Positions 1 through 11,306 of a stretch of 64,000 bases of DNA are shown piece by piece; position 1 is the first letter of the stretch; each line of letters starts with the position of its first letter. The notes beneath the pieces are model-generated. The model was not told the origin of the DNA. It saw nothing but the letters and a program-made list of their open reading frames with translations, and did not search any database. Made by a program: the position numbers and the translations under genes. Origin of the DNA: UBA9647 sp963739335 (lineage in GTDB: Bacteria; Bacteroidota; Ignavibacteria; UBA10030); NCBI GenBank assembly GCA_963739335.1, contig CAVUAC010000086.1:23970-87969 (forward strand). The letters are read 5' to 3'.

Positions 1-2096
1 ATCGAATGTCGTCTCGTAGCGCCCAGCCTTCAGATCTTGATTCACGAGAGTAGTTACTTGTCTTCCAAGCACATCAAAAACCTTAAGCGAGGTGAAACCG
101 GACTTCCCAACGGTGAAGCTGATCCGTGTGCTCGCATTGAACGGATTGGGGTAGTTCTGTGACAAAGAAAGCTGACTTGGAATCACAGATTTTTCATAGT
201 CACGCACCGCTACGACAGATCCGGGTGGAGTTGTGCTTAGAATGGCACCGCCTTCTCCCACAATAATTCCATGGATTGGATCAACAAATGACACAGCATA
301 GAGAGAGGAATTTGATCCTGACGACTGGCTCGCCCAGGTCAATCCTCCATCCGTTGTTTGAAGGATTGTCATGCTGTCACCAACAGCAAAACCATTATAC
401 GCATCCGCGAGCCAGACGCCGCGCAAGGCATTCGTCGTACCGCTCGGGCGCGGGTTCCACGTCGCGCCTCCATCAGTCGTTCGAAGTATCGTTCCGTTGT
501 TTCCTACAACAATCCCCGTGCTTGGTGTGCCATAGGAGACTCCAAGGAGCAAGCAGACGTATGTTCCGGTTGTCGATGAAAGCCACGTATTACCGCTGTT
601 TGTCGTACGAAGAATGATGCCAAGATCAAACACAGCACTTCCTCCCACGACAGTCGCACTGGTTAACGAACTGAAGGACACCCCGTACAACCGTGAAGAT
701 TGGCCAACCGACAGGCGAGTCCACCCTGCGCCCCCATTTGTGGTACGCCATATCAAGCTTTCACCGAAAATTGACTTCGCATCATTCGGATCTCTCAAGG
801 TATCCTTCCCCCCCACCACAAAGCCAATGCTCGGACTTCCGAAAGAGACTCCTGAGAAAGTTATGATCGTCCCATATGATGTGGTGATCGTCTGGCCAAC
901 CCAAGAATCTGCCTGCGTCTGTCGTACGAAGAATCGTCTTATCCAAACCGACCACGACTGCGGTGTCCCCGTCAACAAAAGAAATTCCTTGCAGGTGCGT
1001 TGTCGTGCCGCTGGCCTGAGGGTTCCATGTCGGTACCGCCGTCAGTGGTGCGCAGTATCGTTCCCGCGTATCCGACAACAGTTCCTTGAAGCGGGCCAGT
1101 AAACTGCACAGCGTACAGCGGCGCTCTTGGCCCAGGGGTCACAAGTAACCACGACGCTCCTCCGTCCGTGGTTCGATAAACCACACCATACGACCCAACG
1201 ATGGTCCCCACGCTGGCGTTTGTGAATGATATTGCCGTATACCAGTAGGTGGCCCCACCAGCCTGCAATGTCCACGTTGCGCCACCATCAGTCGTTCGAA
1301 ATACTATACCATTATCCCCACCGATCGTTCCGGTCTTTGCATCGGAGAACGAGACAGCATTCAGGGGGGTCGTAATGCCGCTTTGCTGGAGGGTCCAGGT
1401 GTTTCCCGCGTCGGTCGTGTGAAGGATTGTCCCGAACTCTCCTACAGCAGTCCCAGTATTAGCATCCGGAAACGATGCGCCGTACAACGAATAATCTGTT
1501 CCACTGACTTGACGGTTCCACATCGCTCCCCCATTTGTGGTTCGCAGAATCGCGCCATATGATCCAGTGATCGTTCCATTGCTGGCATCATTGAAAGACA
1601 CCGAATACAGGGCACTGGCTGGTGCGCCATATTGAACAATCCAGTTGTGCCCACCATCCGTTGTCCGGAATATCGTCCCGGCATCGCCTACGATCGTTCC
1701 TGTGGTTGAATTCACGAACGCCACACTGTAAAGCGCATTGGTCGTTCCCACAGACTGTGTCATCCATATTGTCCCTCCGTTCGTTGTCCTCAGCACCGTC
1801 CCCTCATCTCCGACAACCACCCCCGTGTTCACATCCGTAAACCACACACCGTAGAGATTCACCAGCGTCCTGCTCGATTGCACCTTCCATGTCGAGCCAC
1901 CGTCAGTGCTCTTCATCACCGTGCCTTGATCGCCAACAGCATAGATGACATTCGGATTGACAGTCTGAACAGCTCTCAGGTGGTTTCCTCTAGGAAGGGG
2001 GTTTTGCCAGTACCAGGATTGCTGGGCAGAAGATTGGTATGGTACAGAAGGAATCGTTAGAGCGACTGACACCACAAGGAGAAATTCTCTTTTCAT
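1..2096 (-). CDS. YCF48-like propeller repeat protein with T9SS sorting domain, partial, two frameshifts
   Basis: A secreted protein made of about a dozen short repeats with the core T-I-L-R-T-T-D-G-G-x-T-W and G-x-V-V-G, typical of YCF48/photosystem II assembly-factor-like propellers that are common on T9SS-secreted surface proteins. The ATG at 2096 follows AGCAGG at a good distance and opens a signal peptide (MKREFLLVVSVALTIPS). Reading is broken near 1036 and again near 909-913; each break is repaired by removing one base, and the repeat pattern then continues down to the window edge. Positions 1-180 encode SQNYPNPFN followed by V-L-G-R-Q-V and A-G-R-Y, the T9SS type A sorting domain, so the last few codons lie outside the window. 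The frameshifts look like sequence errors because the repeats and sorting tail are intact on both sides. The ligand is unknown. Confidence 0.82.
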
Positions 2097-2107
2097 GATC
2101 ACACCTG

Positions 2108-3220
2108 CTAGAATCGCACCTTGAATGCAATCCGTGGCTGGTTCTGAGCTGCGTTCGATGAATAAATCCCGATTGGATAAACTGTCCCGCCCTTGATCTC
2201 AACTCCGTACATGCTTCCGCTCGCTAGATAGTCTGTGAGCAACTTGGTCAGTCCATCCGTTCCGAGCACCGTCCAATACTTTGCCGACGAAGCACCCCCA
2301 ATGGACCCGGAAAACAGAAGCGGTCCGAGCGAAGGTCGCGTGTTGTAAGTTACGCCCCCGCCCCACATTGATTCTACCGCAAACGTCTGGATGCCGAATG
2401 GTGGATATGGCGCATCTGTACACAATTCAAGGTTCCCCTCCAGCAGGGAGACGCGATCATCCGTCAGGAGCTGAGGGAAATCAAACGTGAGAAGTATGTT
2501 CCGTTCAACCTTATCGTGATACACGCCTAGGCTATCATAACCATTCGCTCTCAAGTACAGGATTTGATTGTTCGGCCACAGTGGCAAATACGCCGAGGGC
2601 AGGGCCTGATCCACATAGTAAAACGCATATACATGACCCTGCAAAACAGAATCGCGCTTGAGGATCGCATCAAATGTCGTGTCCGGCGTAGTCAGAGAAA
2701 TTGCTGATTTGAAGGCGATATAATTTGGATGAATTATGATGAGGGTATCGGTCACCCTGGGTGCCTTGTGGAATTCGTAACGCCCGGAGATATCTGTGTA
2801 GTCGGCGAAACCGCCCAGCACCACTCTCGCCCCCTTGATTGGACCGTCAACAGCGTTTGTCACAAATCCCGACAAGTTGGTGCTCTGGAAGCCCAGATAC
2901 ACAAAGTGTGTCAGATCGGAGTTGACCTCGATTGACTGTGAGTAATTGTCGCAGCCTGCTTTCTCTGCGGTGAGGATTTGTGTTCCTCCGGGAACTGCAC
3001 GAATCTCATACCGACCATCTGAACCAGACGTGCTGCTGAGTCCAGCGCACTTAACCACAACGCCAGGCAGTGGATCTGTTGAACCGACAAGATACGTTTT
3101 GCCGGACACAGTCCAAGCTTGCTGGCTCGCTTGAGTGGGGGCGTTATCAGAGTTGCCGCATTTGACAAACAGAATGGATGGGGTCGTCAACAACAAGAGT
3201 AGAAGTAGGCGGACGGCCAT
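2108..3220 (-). CDS. Carboxypeptidase-regulatory-like domain protein, probably surface lipoprotein
   Basis: About 370 residues. The ATG at 3220 gives a strongly hydrophobic leader (M-A-V-R followed by seven leucines) ending near a cysteine (F-V-K-C-G-N), so it may be a lipoprotein, although K before the cysteine is a poor lipobox. Two or three CarboxypepD_reg/peptidase-associated beta-sandwich domains follow, seen as G-x-V...D-x-x-G-R-Y-E-I/F blocks around residues 55-110 and 125-185. The C-terminal half has beta-rich sequence without a recognised family. The stop lies 11 bp before the start of the YCF48 repeat protein, so the two are probably co-transcribed. An in-frame upstream ATG at 3289 would add a non-hydrophobic N-terminus and is less likely. 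Confidence 0.7.
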   Translation of the reverse strand: MAVRLLLLLLLTTPSILFVKCGNSDNAPTQASQQAWTVSGKTYLVGSTDPLPGVVVKCAGLSSTSGSDGRYEIRAVPGGTQILTAEKAGCDNYSQSIEVNSDLTHFVYLGFQSTNLSGFVTNAVDGPIKGARVVLGGFADYTDISGRYEFHKAPRVTDTLIIIHPNYIAFKSAISLTTPDTTFDAILKRDSVLQGHVYAFYYVDQALPSAYLPLWPNNQILYLRANGYDSLGVYHDKVERNILLTFDFPQLLTDDRVSLLEGNLELCTDAPYPPFGIQTFAVESMWGGGVTYNTRPSLGPLLFSGSIGGASSAKYWTVLGTDGLTKLLTDYLASGSMYGVEIKGGTVYPIGIYSSNAAQNQPRIAFKVRF

Positions 3221-3443
3221 ACATCGCCGGACGTCTCTGCGAAGAAACGAGTCCACTTGCTGGCAAAGCGGTTGACAGTTCCTCCCCATAGGTCCCTCGC
3301 CTTCAGTTGCTTATCGCACGTTGTAAAGGAAAGTAATTCCAATGATGATGTCAATCTGACTGTACTTTTTGCTGGAATTTCAGGCATTTTTTTCGCATTC
3401 TGATTAGTTCAACGAGGCTCTTTCACATCCTCAAACTATCGAC

Positions 3444-5603
3444 GTGAGTAACGGCAGTCACCGGCCAATTCCAGAACGTTTGCAGACGCTGGCCCGCAAC
3501 CTCTGGTGGACCTGGAATCCCCAGGCTCAAGAAGTATTTCGTGAACTCTCCCCTTTGACATGGGAACGGTCGAATCACAGTGCTCTCGAGGTCTTGCGCG
3601 AAGTCTCACACACAGAGCTCAGCGCGCGTCTGCATGATCCTGATTTCCAGAAGAAAGTCCATCGCATTCTGGAAGAATTTGATTCCTATTTGCAGAGCAA
3701 GGAAACGTGGGCAGCGCACCATGCACACAAATTGTCCCAGCCCGTTGCCTACTTCAGTGCAGAATTCGGACTTCATGAATCTTTGCCGATTTATTCGGGC
3801 GGACTCGGGGTTCTTTCCGGCGATCACACAAAGTCTGCGAGCGATCTCGGAATCCCATTCATCGGGATCAGCCTCTTTTACCGCAACGGTTACTTCCAGC
3901 AGCGCCTGGGCCCTGACGGATGGCAACAAGAATCATATCCTTTGTACGATCCCGTTCGTCTTCCATTCGAGCTTGTGACCCGGGAAGAAGGCGGGAGGCT
4001 GCTGAACTCCGTCGAGATCGGTCACAGCACGATCTATTTCCAGGCTTGGCACCTTCGTGTAGGCCGCGCCACCATCTATCTTCTCGATACAAATCTGCCT
4101 GAGAACGACGCGCATTTCCAGGGCCTCACCGGTCATGTGTATGGCGGTGATGTCGACACAAGAATAGGCCAGGAAATTGTTCTCGGCATCGGTGGTGTGC
4201 GGCTTCTCCGCTCCATGGGCGTTGAACCGGCCGTTTTCCATATGAACGAGGGACACTCTGCCTTCCTGACGCTCGAGCTCCTGCGTGAAGAACTCAAGCG
4301 TGGAAAGAGCATCCCTCAGGCTGAGCAGGCCGTGACGGCACGATGCATATTTACCACGCATACCCCTGTCCCCGCCGGACACGACCGTTTCAGTTCCGAG
4401 CTCCTGCATCACACCTTAGGCCGTTTCTGGGCTGAGACGGGGCTTGACCACGAGGCTTTGATGTCCTACGGAAGGGTGAATACGCTGGACCAGCAAGAGC
4501 TCTTCACGATGACTGTCCTGGCGCTCAAGATGTCACGCGCGGCCAACGGCGTCAGTGAACTGCACGGTCAGGTCAGCCGGGAGATGTGGAGAGAGCTGTA
4601 CCCCGAAAAGAACGTGCAGGATGTCCCGATCGGTCACATCACCAATGGTATCCATACGCCAAGTTGGGCATCCGCGAAGGCTCACGAATTCTGGAACAAG
4701 CGTCTCGGGGTCGACTGGACAGCGAAGCTGATGGATCCGCATTATTGGAGCAAGCTCGAAAACGGCGACCTTGCCACGGATGAAGAGCTCTGGGCTCTCC
4801 GGTACGCACTCCGGCGGGACCTGGTCGAGTTCGTGCGTCAGCGACTCCACGGCCAGCTCTCGCGATCCGAAGGAGATAGTTCAAGCTTCATCGATCGCGC
4901 GCTTTCACCGGACGCTCTGACGATATGTTTCGCACGCCGGTTCGCCACGTACAAGCGTGCCCCCCTTGTCTTCCGTCACCTTGAACGAACCATTCCATTG
5001 ATCAACGATCCGGATCACCCGATCCAGTTCGTTTTCGCGGGTAAGGCTCACCCGCGGGACAATGAAGGGAAGCGGTTCATGCAATCCATCATCGAGCTCA
5101 CGCGGCACCCACAGCTGCTCGGCAAGGTCGTCTTTATTGAAAACTACGATATGAACGTCGGACGTCATCTCGTGGCCGGCGCCGATGTCTGGCTCAACAC
5201 ACCGCGCAGACCCCTTGAGGCAAGTGGCACGAGCGGACAGAAAACCGTGATTCACGGCGGTCTCAATCTTAGTATCATGGATGGCTGGTGGCGAGAGGGA
5301 TATAACCAAGCTAACGGATGGTCCATTGGCAATGACAACTCGGCACCTGACCTGGAAGCTCAAGATGAGAATGATTTCGAGCATCTGTACCGGACGTTGA
5401 AGGAACAAGTCATACCTGAGTTCTATCATCGAAACGCCCACGGCATTCCGGAGGCCTGGATCAAACGCATTCGCAATGCCATGCGTTCGCTTGTGCCTTT
5501 CTATAACACAGATCGGATGGTCGCAGAATACGTCAACAAGTACCTACATCCACCGCTGACACGTGTGAGTTCTGCGAATATCCTCCCTTCGTACAAGACC
5601 TGA
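3444..5603 (+). CDS. glgP: Alpha-glucan (glycogen/maltodextrin) phosphorylase, short GT35 type
   Basis: Releases glucose-1-phosphate from the non-reducing ends of alpha-1,4-glucans in the cytoplasm. The 719-residue length, the N-terminal R-N-L-W-W-T-W-N-P block (DUF3417) and the G-G-L-G-V-L-S-G-D-H block near residue 120 mark the compact phosphorylase subfamily of Thermotoga and archaea rather than the roughly 820-residue enzyme of E. coli. The pyridoxal phosphate lysine is K600 in EASGTSGQK. HMNEGHSAF and GHITNGIHTPSW fit the family core. Translation starts at GTG 3444 (V-S-N-G-S-H); no ATG precedes the conserved N-terminus. It is transcribed away from the surface-protein pair. No other glycogen gene is in the window. 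Confidence 0.93.
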   Translation: MSNGSHRPIPERLQTLARNLWWTWNPQAQEVFRELSPLTWERSNHSALEVLREVSHTELSARLHDPDFQKKVHRILEEFDSYLQSKETWAAHHAHKLSQPVAYFSAEFGLHESLPIYSGGLGVLSGDHTKSASDLGIPFIGISLFYRNGYFQQRLGPDGWQQESYPLYDPVRLPFELVTREEGGRLLNSVEIGHSTIYFQAWHLRVGRATIYLLDTNLPENDAHFQGLTGHVYGGDVDTRIGQEIVLGIGGVRLLRSMGVEPAVFHMNEGHSAFLTLELLREELKRGKSIPQAEQAVTARCIFTTHTPVPAGHDRFSSELLHHTLGRFWAETGLDHEALMSYGRVNTLDQQELFTMTVLALKMSRAANGVSELHGQVSREMWRELYPEKNVQDVPIGHITNGIHTPSWASAKAHEFWNKRLGVDWTAKLMDPHYWSKLENGDLATDEELWALRYALRRDLVEFVRQRLHGQLSRSEGDSSSFIDRALSPDALTICFARRFATYKRAPLVFRHLERTIPLINDPDHPIQFVFAGKAHPRDNEGKRFMQSIIELTRHPQLLGKVVFIENYDMNVGRHLVAGADVWLNTPRRPLEASGTSGQKTVIHGGLNLSIMDGWWREGYNQANGWSIGNDNSAPDLEAQDENDFEHLYRTLKEQVIPEFYHRNAHGIPEAWIKRIRNAMRSLVPFYNTDRMVAEYVNKYLHPPLTRVSSANILPSYKT

Positions 5604-5635
5604 TTTGATTCCCGCAAACGATTGATTCCTCTGTG

Positions 5636-5664
5636 TTGACATTCCGCTCAGGAGTGAATATCTT
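5636..5664 (+). promoter_or_regulatory. Sigma70-type promoter for the cyclase/TPR gene
   Basis: TTGACA at 5636-5641 and TATCTT at 5659-5664 are separated by exactly 17 bases and lie about 80 bases before the cyclase ATG, in the 139-base gap after glgP. This is a perfect -35 box and a fair -10 box of the E. coli type, not the TTTG/TANNTTTG promoter of Bacteroides. Confidence 0.6.
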
Positions 5665-5742
5665 AGTTGCAGAGTGAGACGTGAAGCATCTTCATCCCTC
5701 CTCAAGTTCATGACAAACAGATAATACGACAGTGCATTGACC

Positions 5743-8560
5743 ATGGCTTCGACTCCAGAAGGCGGAACCCGCAAACTTGCGGCGATCATGTTTACGGATG
5801 TTAAGGACTTCTCAAAGAAGATGAGTGAGAATGAGATTGCCGCTATGGAACTCCTCAAGGTCCACGACACCATGGTCCGGGATACCGTAGCCAAGTACGG
5901 CGGGATCGTGATCAAATCGCTCGGGGATTCCTTCATGGTCGATTTCTCGAGCGCCGTGAATGCCGTTCGGTGTGCAATTGAAGCGCAGGAACAATTCTGG
6001 CATTACAACCAGGGGAAGTCTGAATTCGACAAGATCCAGATACGTGTCGGCATTCACCTCGGCGATGTCATCACCGTCGGCAACGATATCTACGGCGACG
6101 GTGTCAACATTGCGGCACGCATCGAAGCCATTACCGAACCGACCCGCATTTGCGTATCAGCCGACATTTACAATCAGGTCAAGAACAAGATGCCGATCCG
6201 GGCATACAGCATCGGCTCCATCGACCTCAAGAACATCGCCGAACCGGTCGAAGTGCTCGAGCTGCTGATCGACTCCATCCCCGAATTCTCCGAGCCATCC
6301 GAGTCGGCGAAACAAGTCCCGACGCGCCGCAAGGCTGAGCTTCTCTCCTCGCAGGAGGAAGAGGAAGCTAACCGCGTCGAGGCAGCCAAACGAAAGGTCG
6401 ACGAAGAGCAGCAGAAAGAGGATGCCGAAAGACAAGAACGGGCGAACGCTCATTTTCTCCAAGCAGAAGAGTATTTTCGGGCGGGAGATCTCGACAAGGC
6501 CGAGGAAGAGATCAAAGAGATTTACAAGATCGTGCAGATCCACTACGAAGCGCAGATGTTGGTTTTGCAGATCGAGGAGCAACGCGCCCGGAACGAGGAA
6601 AATCAACGTCGTGAGCGTGTCAAAGAGGAAAAACGTCGGAAGGAAGAGGAACGCCAGCAGCGGATTCAGGAACATATCGACAACGCGTTGGCGTACGTCG
6701 AGCTCGATCAGTACACCGAAGCCCTCTATGCGCTTCAGGAAGTCTATTCGATCGACCCAAACAACGAGCAGGCAAAGCAACTCGAAGAACAGATCCGCTT
6801 TGCTGAAGAGGAGCGCCTTGAACTGATGAGGCTCGAGGCCATCGCTGAAGCAGACCACGCCCGGGAGGAGCTCCTCAATCAGCAGGATGAAATCTCAGAT
6901 GAGCTCCGGCTCGCCGAATCCGCCCTTGAGGAAGCCTACCCCGTCGAGCAGCCGAAGCCCGAGCGAAACAAGAAGCTCTACATCGGTATCGGCGCAGGAT
7001 TTGTCGTTGTCCTCGGCATCATCGTCACATTATTGTTGACACGGAATCCCCTGAAGAAGCCGACGGCCATCGCCGTCCTTCCGTTCACCGCAAGCCAAAC
7101 GGATGAGAGCTATCTCGGAGAAGCGATCTCCTCTTTCATGACAGATGAAATCGCCAGGGTTCCAGACATTACGGCAATTGCGCCAGTGAGCGCCCAACGG
7201 CTTGGTGCCGACAGCTCGGGTCCACACTCCGCGGCTGTCAGTCTCGGTATCTCCCACATTGTCCGCGGCTCGGTTTCAATCAGCGGCACGACAGTCACGC
7301 TCAAGACCCAACTCATTGAGATCAAAGAAAACAAAACGCTGTGGGAGTCTTCCCTGCAATCCCACATCCTTGACGTCAGTAGTTTGGCCTCGCGGGTGTG
7401 TAGCGGTTTCTTCAGATTCCTGGAAATCGACTTTGGCCAACGAAACGCACGCCATACGACCAACAATGTAGATGCTTATGTGCTTTACCTTCGTGGAACC
7501 GCTTCGATGATGCAACCAACCGCCGAAGGAATCAACCAGGGTATTTCGTTCTTTCAGCAGGCAGTTGATCAAGATTCATCATTCACTGCAGCGAAGGCCG
7601 CACTTTCTGATGCATTGCTGGAACAATTCAAACGCCAGGGAGAGCGCGACAAATCTATCCTCGCCCTTGCAACAAACCTTGCCTACGAGGCTATCAGCTC
7701 CCCGCCACCGAGCGCACAAGCCCATCTCGTGCTCGGAGAGTCATACCGCTACGGGCAACAGTTTGCTCAGGCACGGGAAGAAATTGACAGGAGTCTTGCC
7801 ATTCAGCCTGGGAACCCGGAATGTTCGCGGGAGCTTGCCCTCTTGTCTCTCATTGAGGGAAATGCCGACGAAGCCACGCAGCATGCTGCCTCTGCACTCA
7901 AAATCGACCCGAAGCATTACGATTCGCATCTCGTGAAGGGAATTGTCGATCTCTCCAGGGAACAGTATGAAGACGCAGATAGACTCTTTCAAGAAGCTTC
8001 GGGTACTAGGTGCGCCGGATTCTCTCCTGACCGTCCAGTACAGATTTCGAACGTGGAGGGAGTTGAATAGAAGCGACAGGACCGTGAAGTACTGCCAGCA
8101 AATGATGGAGCATGCTGATCAGCGGGGACGAGTCATGTTGTACTGCTGGATCGGACGGGGATACCAATTAAACGGCAAACTAGATTCCTCCATCGCCAAC
8201 CTCAATCGGGGCATCCAGATCGCGGAGCGCGTTCTGTCAGAAAGCCCAAGAGACGGCACGACCCTCGCGTACTACGCACTCCTGAACGCCCGTCGCGGGA
8301 AAAGGCCTGATATTGCTATTCGGGCAATTCAACAAGCCCTGGTGTTTGACTCCACATCCGCCAGAGTCCATTACTGGAAAGGCCGCGTGCACGCAATCCA
8401 AAATGACCACGCGAAGGCGTTGAGCGAATTGGCAAAAGCAGTTGCAATCGAGTACTCCTTCTCCGAGATTCTGGATCCCGATTTCTTGTCGATCGCGCGG
8501 GACGCTGATTTCACCTCAACGATTACACGAAAAACCCGGAACCCCGAAACCACACAATAG
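5743..8560 (+). CDS. Class III adenylate cyclase with transmembrane, FlgO/TolB-like and TPR domains (frameshift near 8003)
   Basis: The N-terminal class III cyclase domain (residues 10-180) keeps the catalytic set: metal-binding D19 (FTDVKDFS) and D62 (KSLGDS), adenine-selecting K58, and N122/R126 in DGVNIAAR, so it should make cAMP. A long charged, coiled region with short TPR-like units follows (220-390). A single transmembrane helix (about 408-430) comes next, then a domain starting AIAVLPF that resembles FlgO/TolB-type domains, then TPR repeats. Reading shifts near 8003: the first frame runs to a stop at 8070, while the TPRs continue in another frame to the stop at 8560. Deleting one G of GGGTAC restores F-Q-E-A-S-V-L-G-A-P. 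The ATG at 5743 is preferred over the TTG at 5737. Many FCB and proteobacterial cyclases have this cytoplasmic cyclase, membrane anchor, periplasmic TPR layout. Confidence 0.85.
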
Positions 8561-8624
8561 CCCGGGGCTACAAGCATCTCAAGCAACGACGATCTGGTGA
8601 AAAGATCTCAGAGGTGTGGAGCCT

Positions 8625-11306
8625 TCAGGGGTTGAACCAGTAGGTGATCTTGATCGAGTAGACGTTATCCGGAGAGACGCGCAGCAGCCTATCCACATCG
8701 CGGCCCAACAGGAAATCCCCCCTGCTTTCATAATCCATCTTCTCGTTCGTCCACACCAGGTAGATCGTCGATCCAGGCATGTATTCCCAGCGGAAGACTG
8801 CGTTCGCGCGCAGGGATTTGAAATTGAAATCGGGATTGTCGATAGCAAATGGTGGTGCCGGTCCGGCTGGCCCGTCCGGATCGATGGTGTACCGGTTGTT
8901 CGACGACGTGATCCGCGAAGCACCTTCTCCATACGTGTTAAACGAAAACGTCCCCGGCTGGGCCAACTCCTTGATGCCTGTATATGACCCTGTCGAGAGG
9001 AGGGGCTGAACGTACAACTGAAAACTCATCTTGGGCGTAAAGGTCCAGTTCAACCGTAACGTGGTGGCAAGTTGGTTTTGATCCAGAACTCCGAAGATGT
9101 ATCGCGTGCCATAGGTTTGTTGAGCGTACGGGTCTGGAATGGCGTCAACGTACTGTCGGACATCATGATTGCGAATATAGTCAAAGCTGAGGCTCGCACT
9201 CAGCGTCCGCGAGGCTTTCCAGCTGAACGAGAAGCCTGCCGTAGAAAGCCACGCGCCTGACTCTCCCCTCGCACCACTCGTACTCAAAGATCCGTAGAAC
9301 GGCTTTCTGGAATCACTAGAAATATTCAGAATAGCACTCTGACTGCTCAGTGCCTTCATCAAAGGGCCGCCCCGAGTACGCTGATCGTCATAAGCTTCGG
9401 CATAGTGAGCTATGCCGAACGACACCGACCAGTAGTTCAAAAACTGACCAATTAAAAATAGCTGGTAGCTCTCCCTCGTCTTCTTCCCTCCGAAATTGTA
9501 TTCTCCGAGGACAACACCCGTGACTGTTTTTGTACGGAAGATCCTGTCCGGCTGAAGCCATTGATATCCTGCATAGATATGGGCATTGATGTAATCTGCC
9601 CTCGCAAGAAACCCAACGTCGTTTGTTTCGAACTTCGGATGTATGGCGCCAATCGCGGCATCAAAGATCCAGTTGCCGGAAACCTTGTCGAGCCAGATGC
9701 GCGATGCCCATCCGGCCATAGATGTCGCATTTGAGTCTACTCTTAGATAGCTCGCATCCGGACGCTGGAAGAAATGTTGAGGAGATCGCTGTAGGTCGAT
9801 GATGCGGTCTTTGCTGCCAGTGACGTACGATCCTCCCGCCCAGCCTGTCAACACCCAAACCTTGTTCTGATCCAGGAATGTCCACCCATCAAGACCGATC
9901 GACGCGGCGTCGCTATTCAGACGACCACGCATTCGATCATCGCGCAAGTTCCTCTCCACTACGGTGCCCAGGACCCCAATTGCCTGACGCGCATCGTTGA
10001 ACTCCTTCAGCGTGCGAACGACGCCATAAAACGTCAGCGGCTCCACCTCATCGCTGAAGCGAACGCCGGCAGAGTCAACCTCACCATACTCCCGGTTCGT
10101 AAGCGCCGAGAGTGTAGCAAACGACCATGAATTCGTAATCTTTCCACTGACCTTGGCAGCGCCAAGAATTGTCGTCCGGTCCGGGACATCAACGAACCCT
10201 TGGTGCGGGACAGAGCCTTGCGGTGCTCTCCCTATGCGCCTGCTGTAAAAGAAGTTCGGATCCGACCAGTCGAAGTCCTGTAGGTTGGCTGCTCCACCCC
10301 GCCCGAAGTTGAGAATATCCGACCCCTCGATGAAGAACGGTCTCTTTTCCTGGTAGTAGACCTCATAAGCAGTCAGGTTGACAACGGCGGGATCCACCTC
10401 GACCTGGGCGAAGTCGGGATTGAGGGTTAGATCCAGCGTCACATCACCGGCAAGACCAAGCTTTGCATCTCCTCCAATGTTGGCGGGGTAGTTGCGTCGG
10501 AACTTGAATGGATCCGTTCTCCCTTGATTGAAGTCGTCGACTGCAGGTTGCTGGATGAACTTGGCAGTAGCGGCAGCGTATGGAAGAAACTCAATGCGAG
10601 CCGGCGGCTTGATGCCTTCGATGCCCCGAAGTTCTATCCACCGTGAGACTCGCATAAAGTCCGTGCGCGGATAGAAAACGAGATATGATTCTTCGTTCCG
10701 TCGCTGGACGCGCCTCAACGCCTCGATGCCCCAGATGTACTTGTCACGCTTTGAGAAGCGAAGCTGCGAATACGGAATGCGGAACTCCGCAGCCCATCCC
10801 CATTGTTCGATTCGAACTGCGACATCCCATACCCCATCCCAGCTATCGTCGGTCTGTGTATCATTCGAGATCCTGCCGTCCTGGATCGCTCCCGCAGGAT
10901 TGACGACAAAGTAGTGTGCGGTTCTCTTGTCGTGTGCTGCATCAATTCCAATAGCGATGTAGTCCGATTCGGAATCCTGATCGCGACGCGCAAGCCTTCC
11001 GATGATTGAATCGGGGCGAGTGTCAAACAGCTTCACAGCCACGTAGAGCGCGTTTTGATCGTAGGCAACCAGGACCTCAGTTTTCTGCGATGGCAGCACT
11101 CCCTCATCCGGTTGGCGCTGAATGAAGCCCGTCTCCCCTTTCCGTTGCCAGACTGTCTCAGTGAGGCGACCGTCGATCCTCATCGGCTCTGTCGCACGAA
11201 CCGCAACAATGGCCCGCGAGGTCGTCGCGTTGGCTTGGCTGTAGCTCTGCTGTTCAACCAGACCGGTGCTGACAGAGAGAATGAGAATGGCGCGCTTGAG
11301 AACCAT
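8625..11306 (-). CDS. DUF5916 outer-membrane protein with N-terminal CBM9-like domain
   Basis: 893 residues from ATG 11306 with a signal peptide (MVLKRAILILSVSTG). Residues about 40-230 form a family-9 carbohydrate-binding-module-like sandwich (R-I-D-G-R-L-T-E-x-V-W at the start, then Y-V-A-V-K-L-F-D). The remainder is DUF5916: a long beta-rich segment ending in aromatic Y-W-F-N-P, as expected of an outer-membrane barrel. The family is widespread in Bacteroidota and Gemmatimonadota and has no settled function. It is convergent with the cyclase gene, with only 64 bases between the stops. A longer in-frame reading up to 11720 overlaps the methyltransferase gene and lacks a signal peptide at its start, so it was rejected. 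Confidence 0.8.
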   Translation of the reverse strand: MVLKRAILILSVSTGLVEQQSYSQANATTSRAIVAVRATEPMRIDGRLTETVWQRKGETGFIQRQPDEGVLPSQKTEVLVAYDQNALYVAVKLFDTRPDSIIGRLARRDQDSESDYIAIGIDAAHDKRTAHYFVVNPAGAIQDGRISNDTQTDDSWDGVWDVAVRIEQWGWAAEFRIPYSQLRFSKRDKYIWGIEALRRVQRRNEESYLVFYPRTDFMRVSRWIELRGIEGIKPPARIEFLPYAAATAKFIQQPAVDDFNQGRTDPFKFRRNYPANIGGDAKLGLAGDVTLDLTLNPDFAQVEVDPAVVNLTAYEVYYQEKRPFFIEGSDILNFGRGGAANLQDFDWSDPNFFYSRRIGRAPQGSVPHQGFVDVPDRTTILGAAKVSGKITNSWSFATLSALTNREYGEVDSAGVRFSDEVEPLTFYGVVRTLKEFNDARQAIGVLGTVVERNLRDDRMRGRLNSDAASIGLDGWTFLDQNKVWVLTGWAGGSYVTGSKDRIIDLQRSPQHFFQRPDASYLRVDSNATSMAGWASRIWLDKVSGNWIFDAAIGAIHPKFETNDVGFLARADYINAHIYAGYQWLQPDRIFRTKTVTGVVLGEYNFGGKKTRESYQLFLIGQFLNYWSVSFGIAHYAEAYDDQRTRGGPLMKALSSQSAILNISSDSRKPFYGSLSTSGARGESGAWLSTAGFSFSWKASRTLSASLSFDYIRNHDVRQYVDAIPDPYAQQTYGTRYIFGVLDQNQLATTLRLNWTFTPKMSFQLYVQPLLSTGSYTGIKELAQPGTFSFNTYGEGASRITSSNNRYTIDPDGPAGPAPPFAIDNPDFNFKSLRANAVFRWEYMPGSTIYLVWTNEKMDYESRGDFLLGRDVDRLLRVSPDNVYSIKITYWFNP

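Noticed and set aside
276..1102. Plus-strand open frames over the YCF48 repeat gene
   Set aside because: Antisense to the repeat protein; the periodic propeller motif on the minus strand is decisive.
8559..8571. TAGCCCGGGGCTA as a bidirectional terminator between the cyclase and DUF5916 genes
   Set aside because: The stem has only one unpaired base for a loop and there is no T tract; too weak to annotate.
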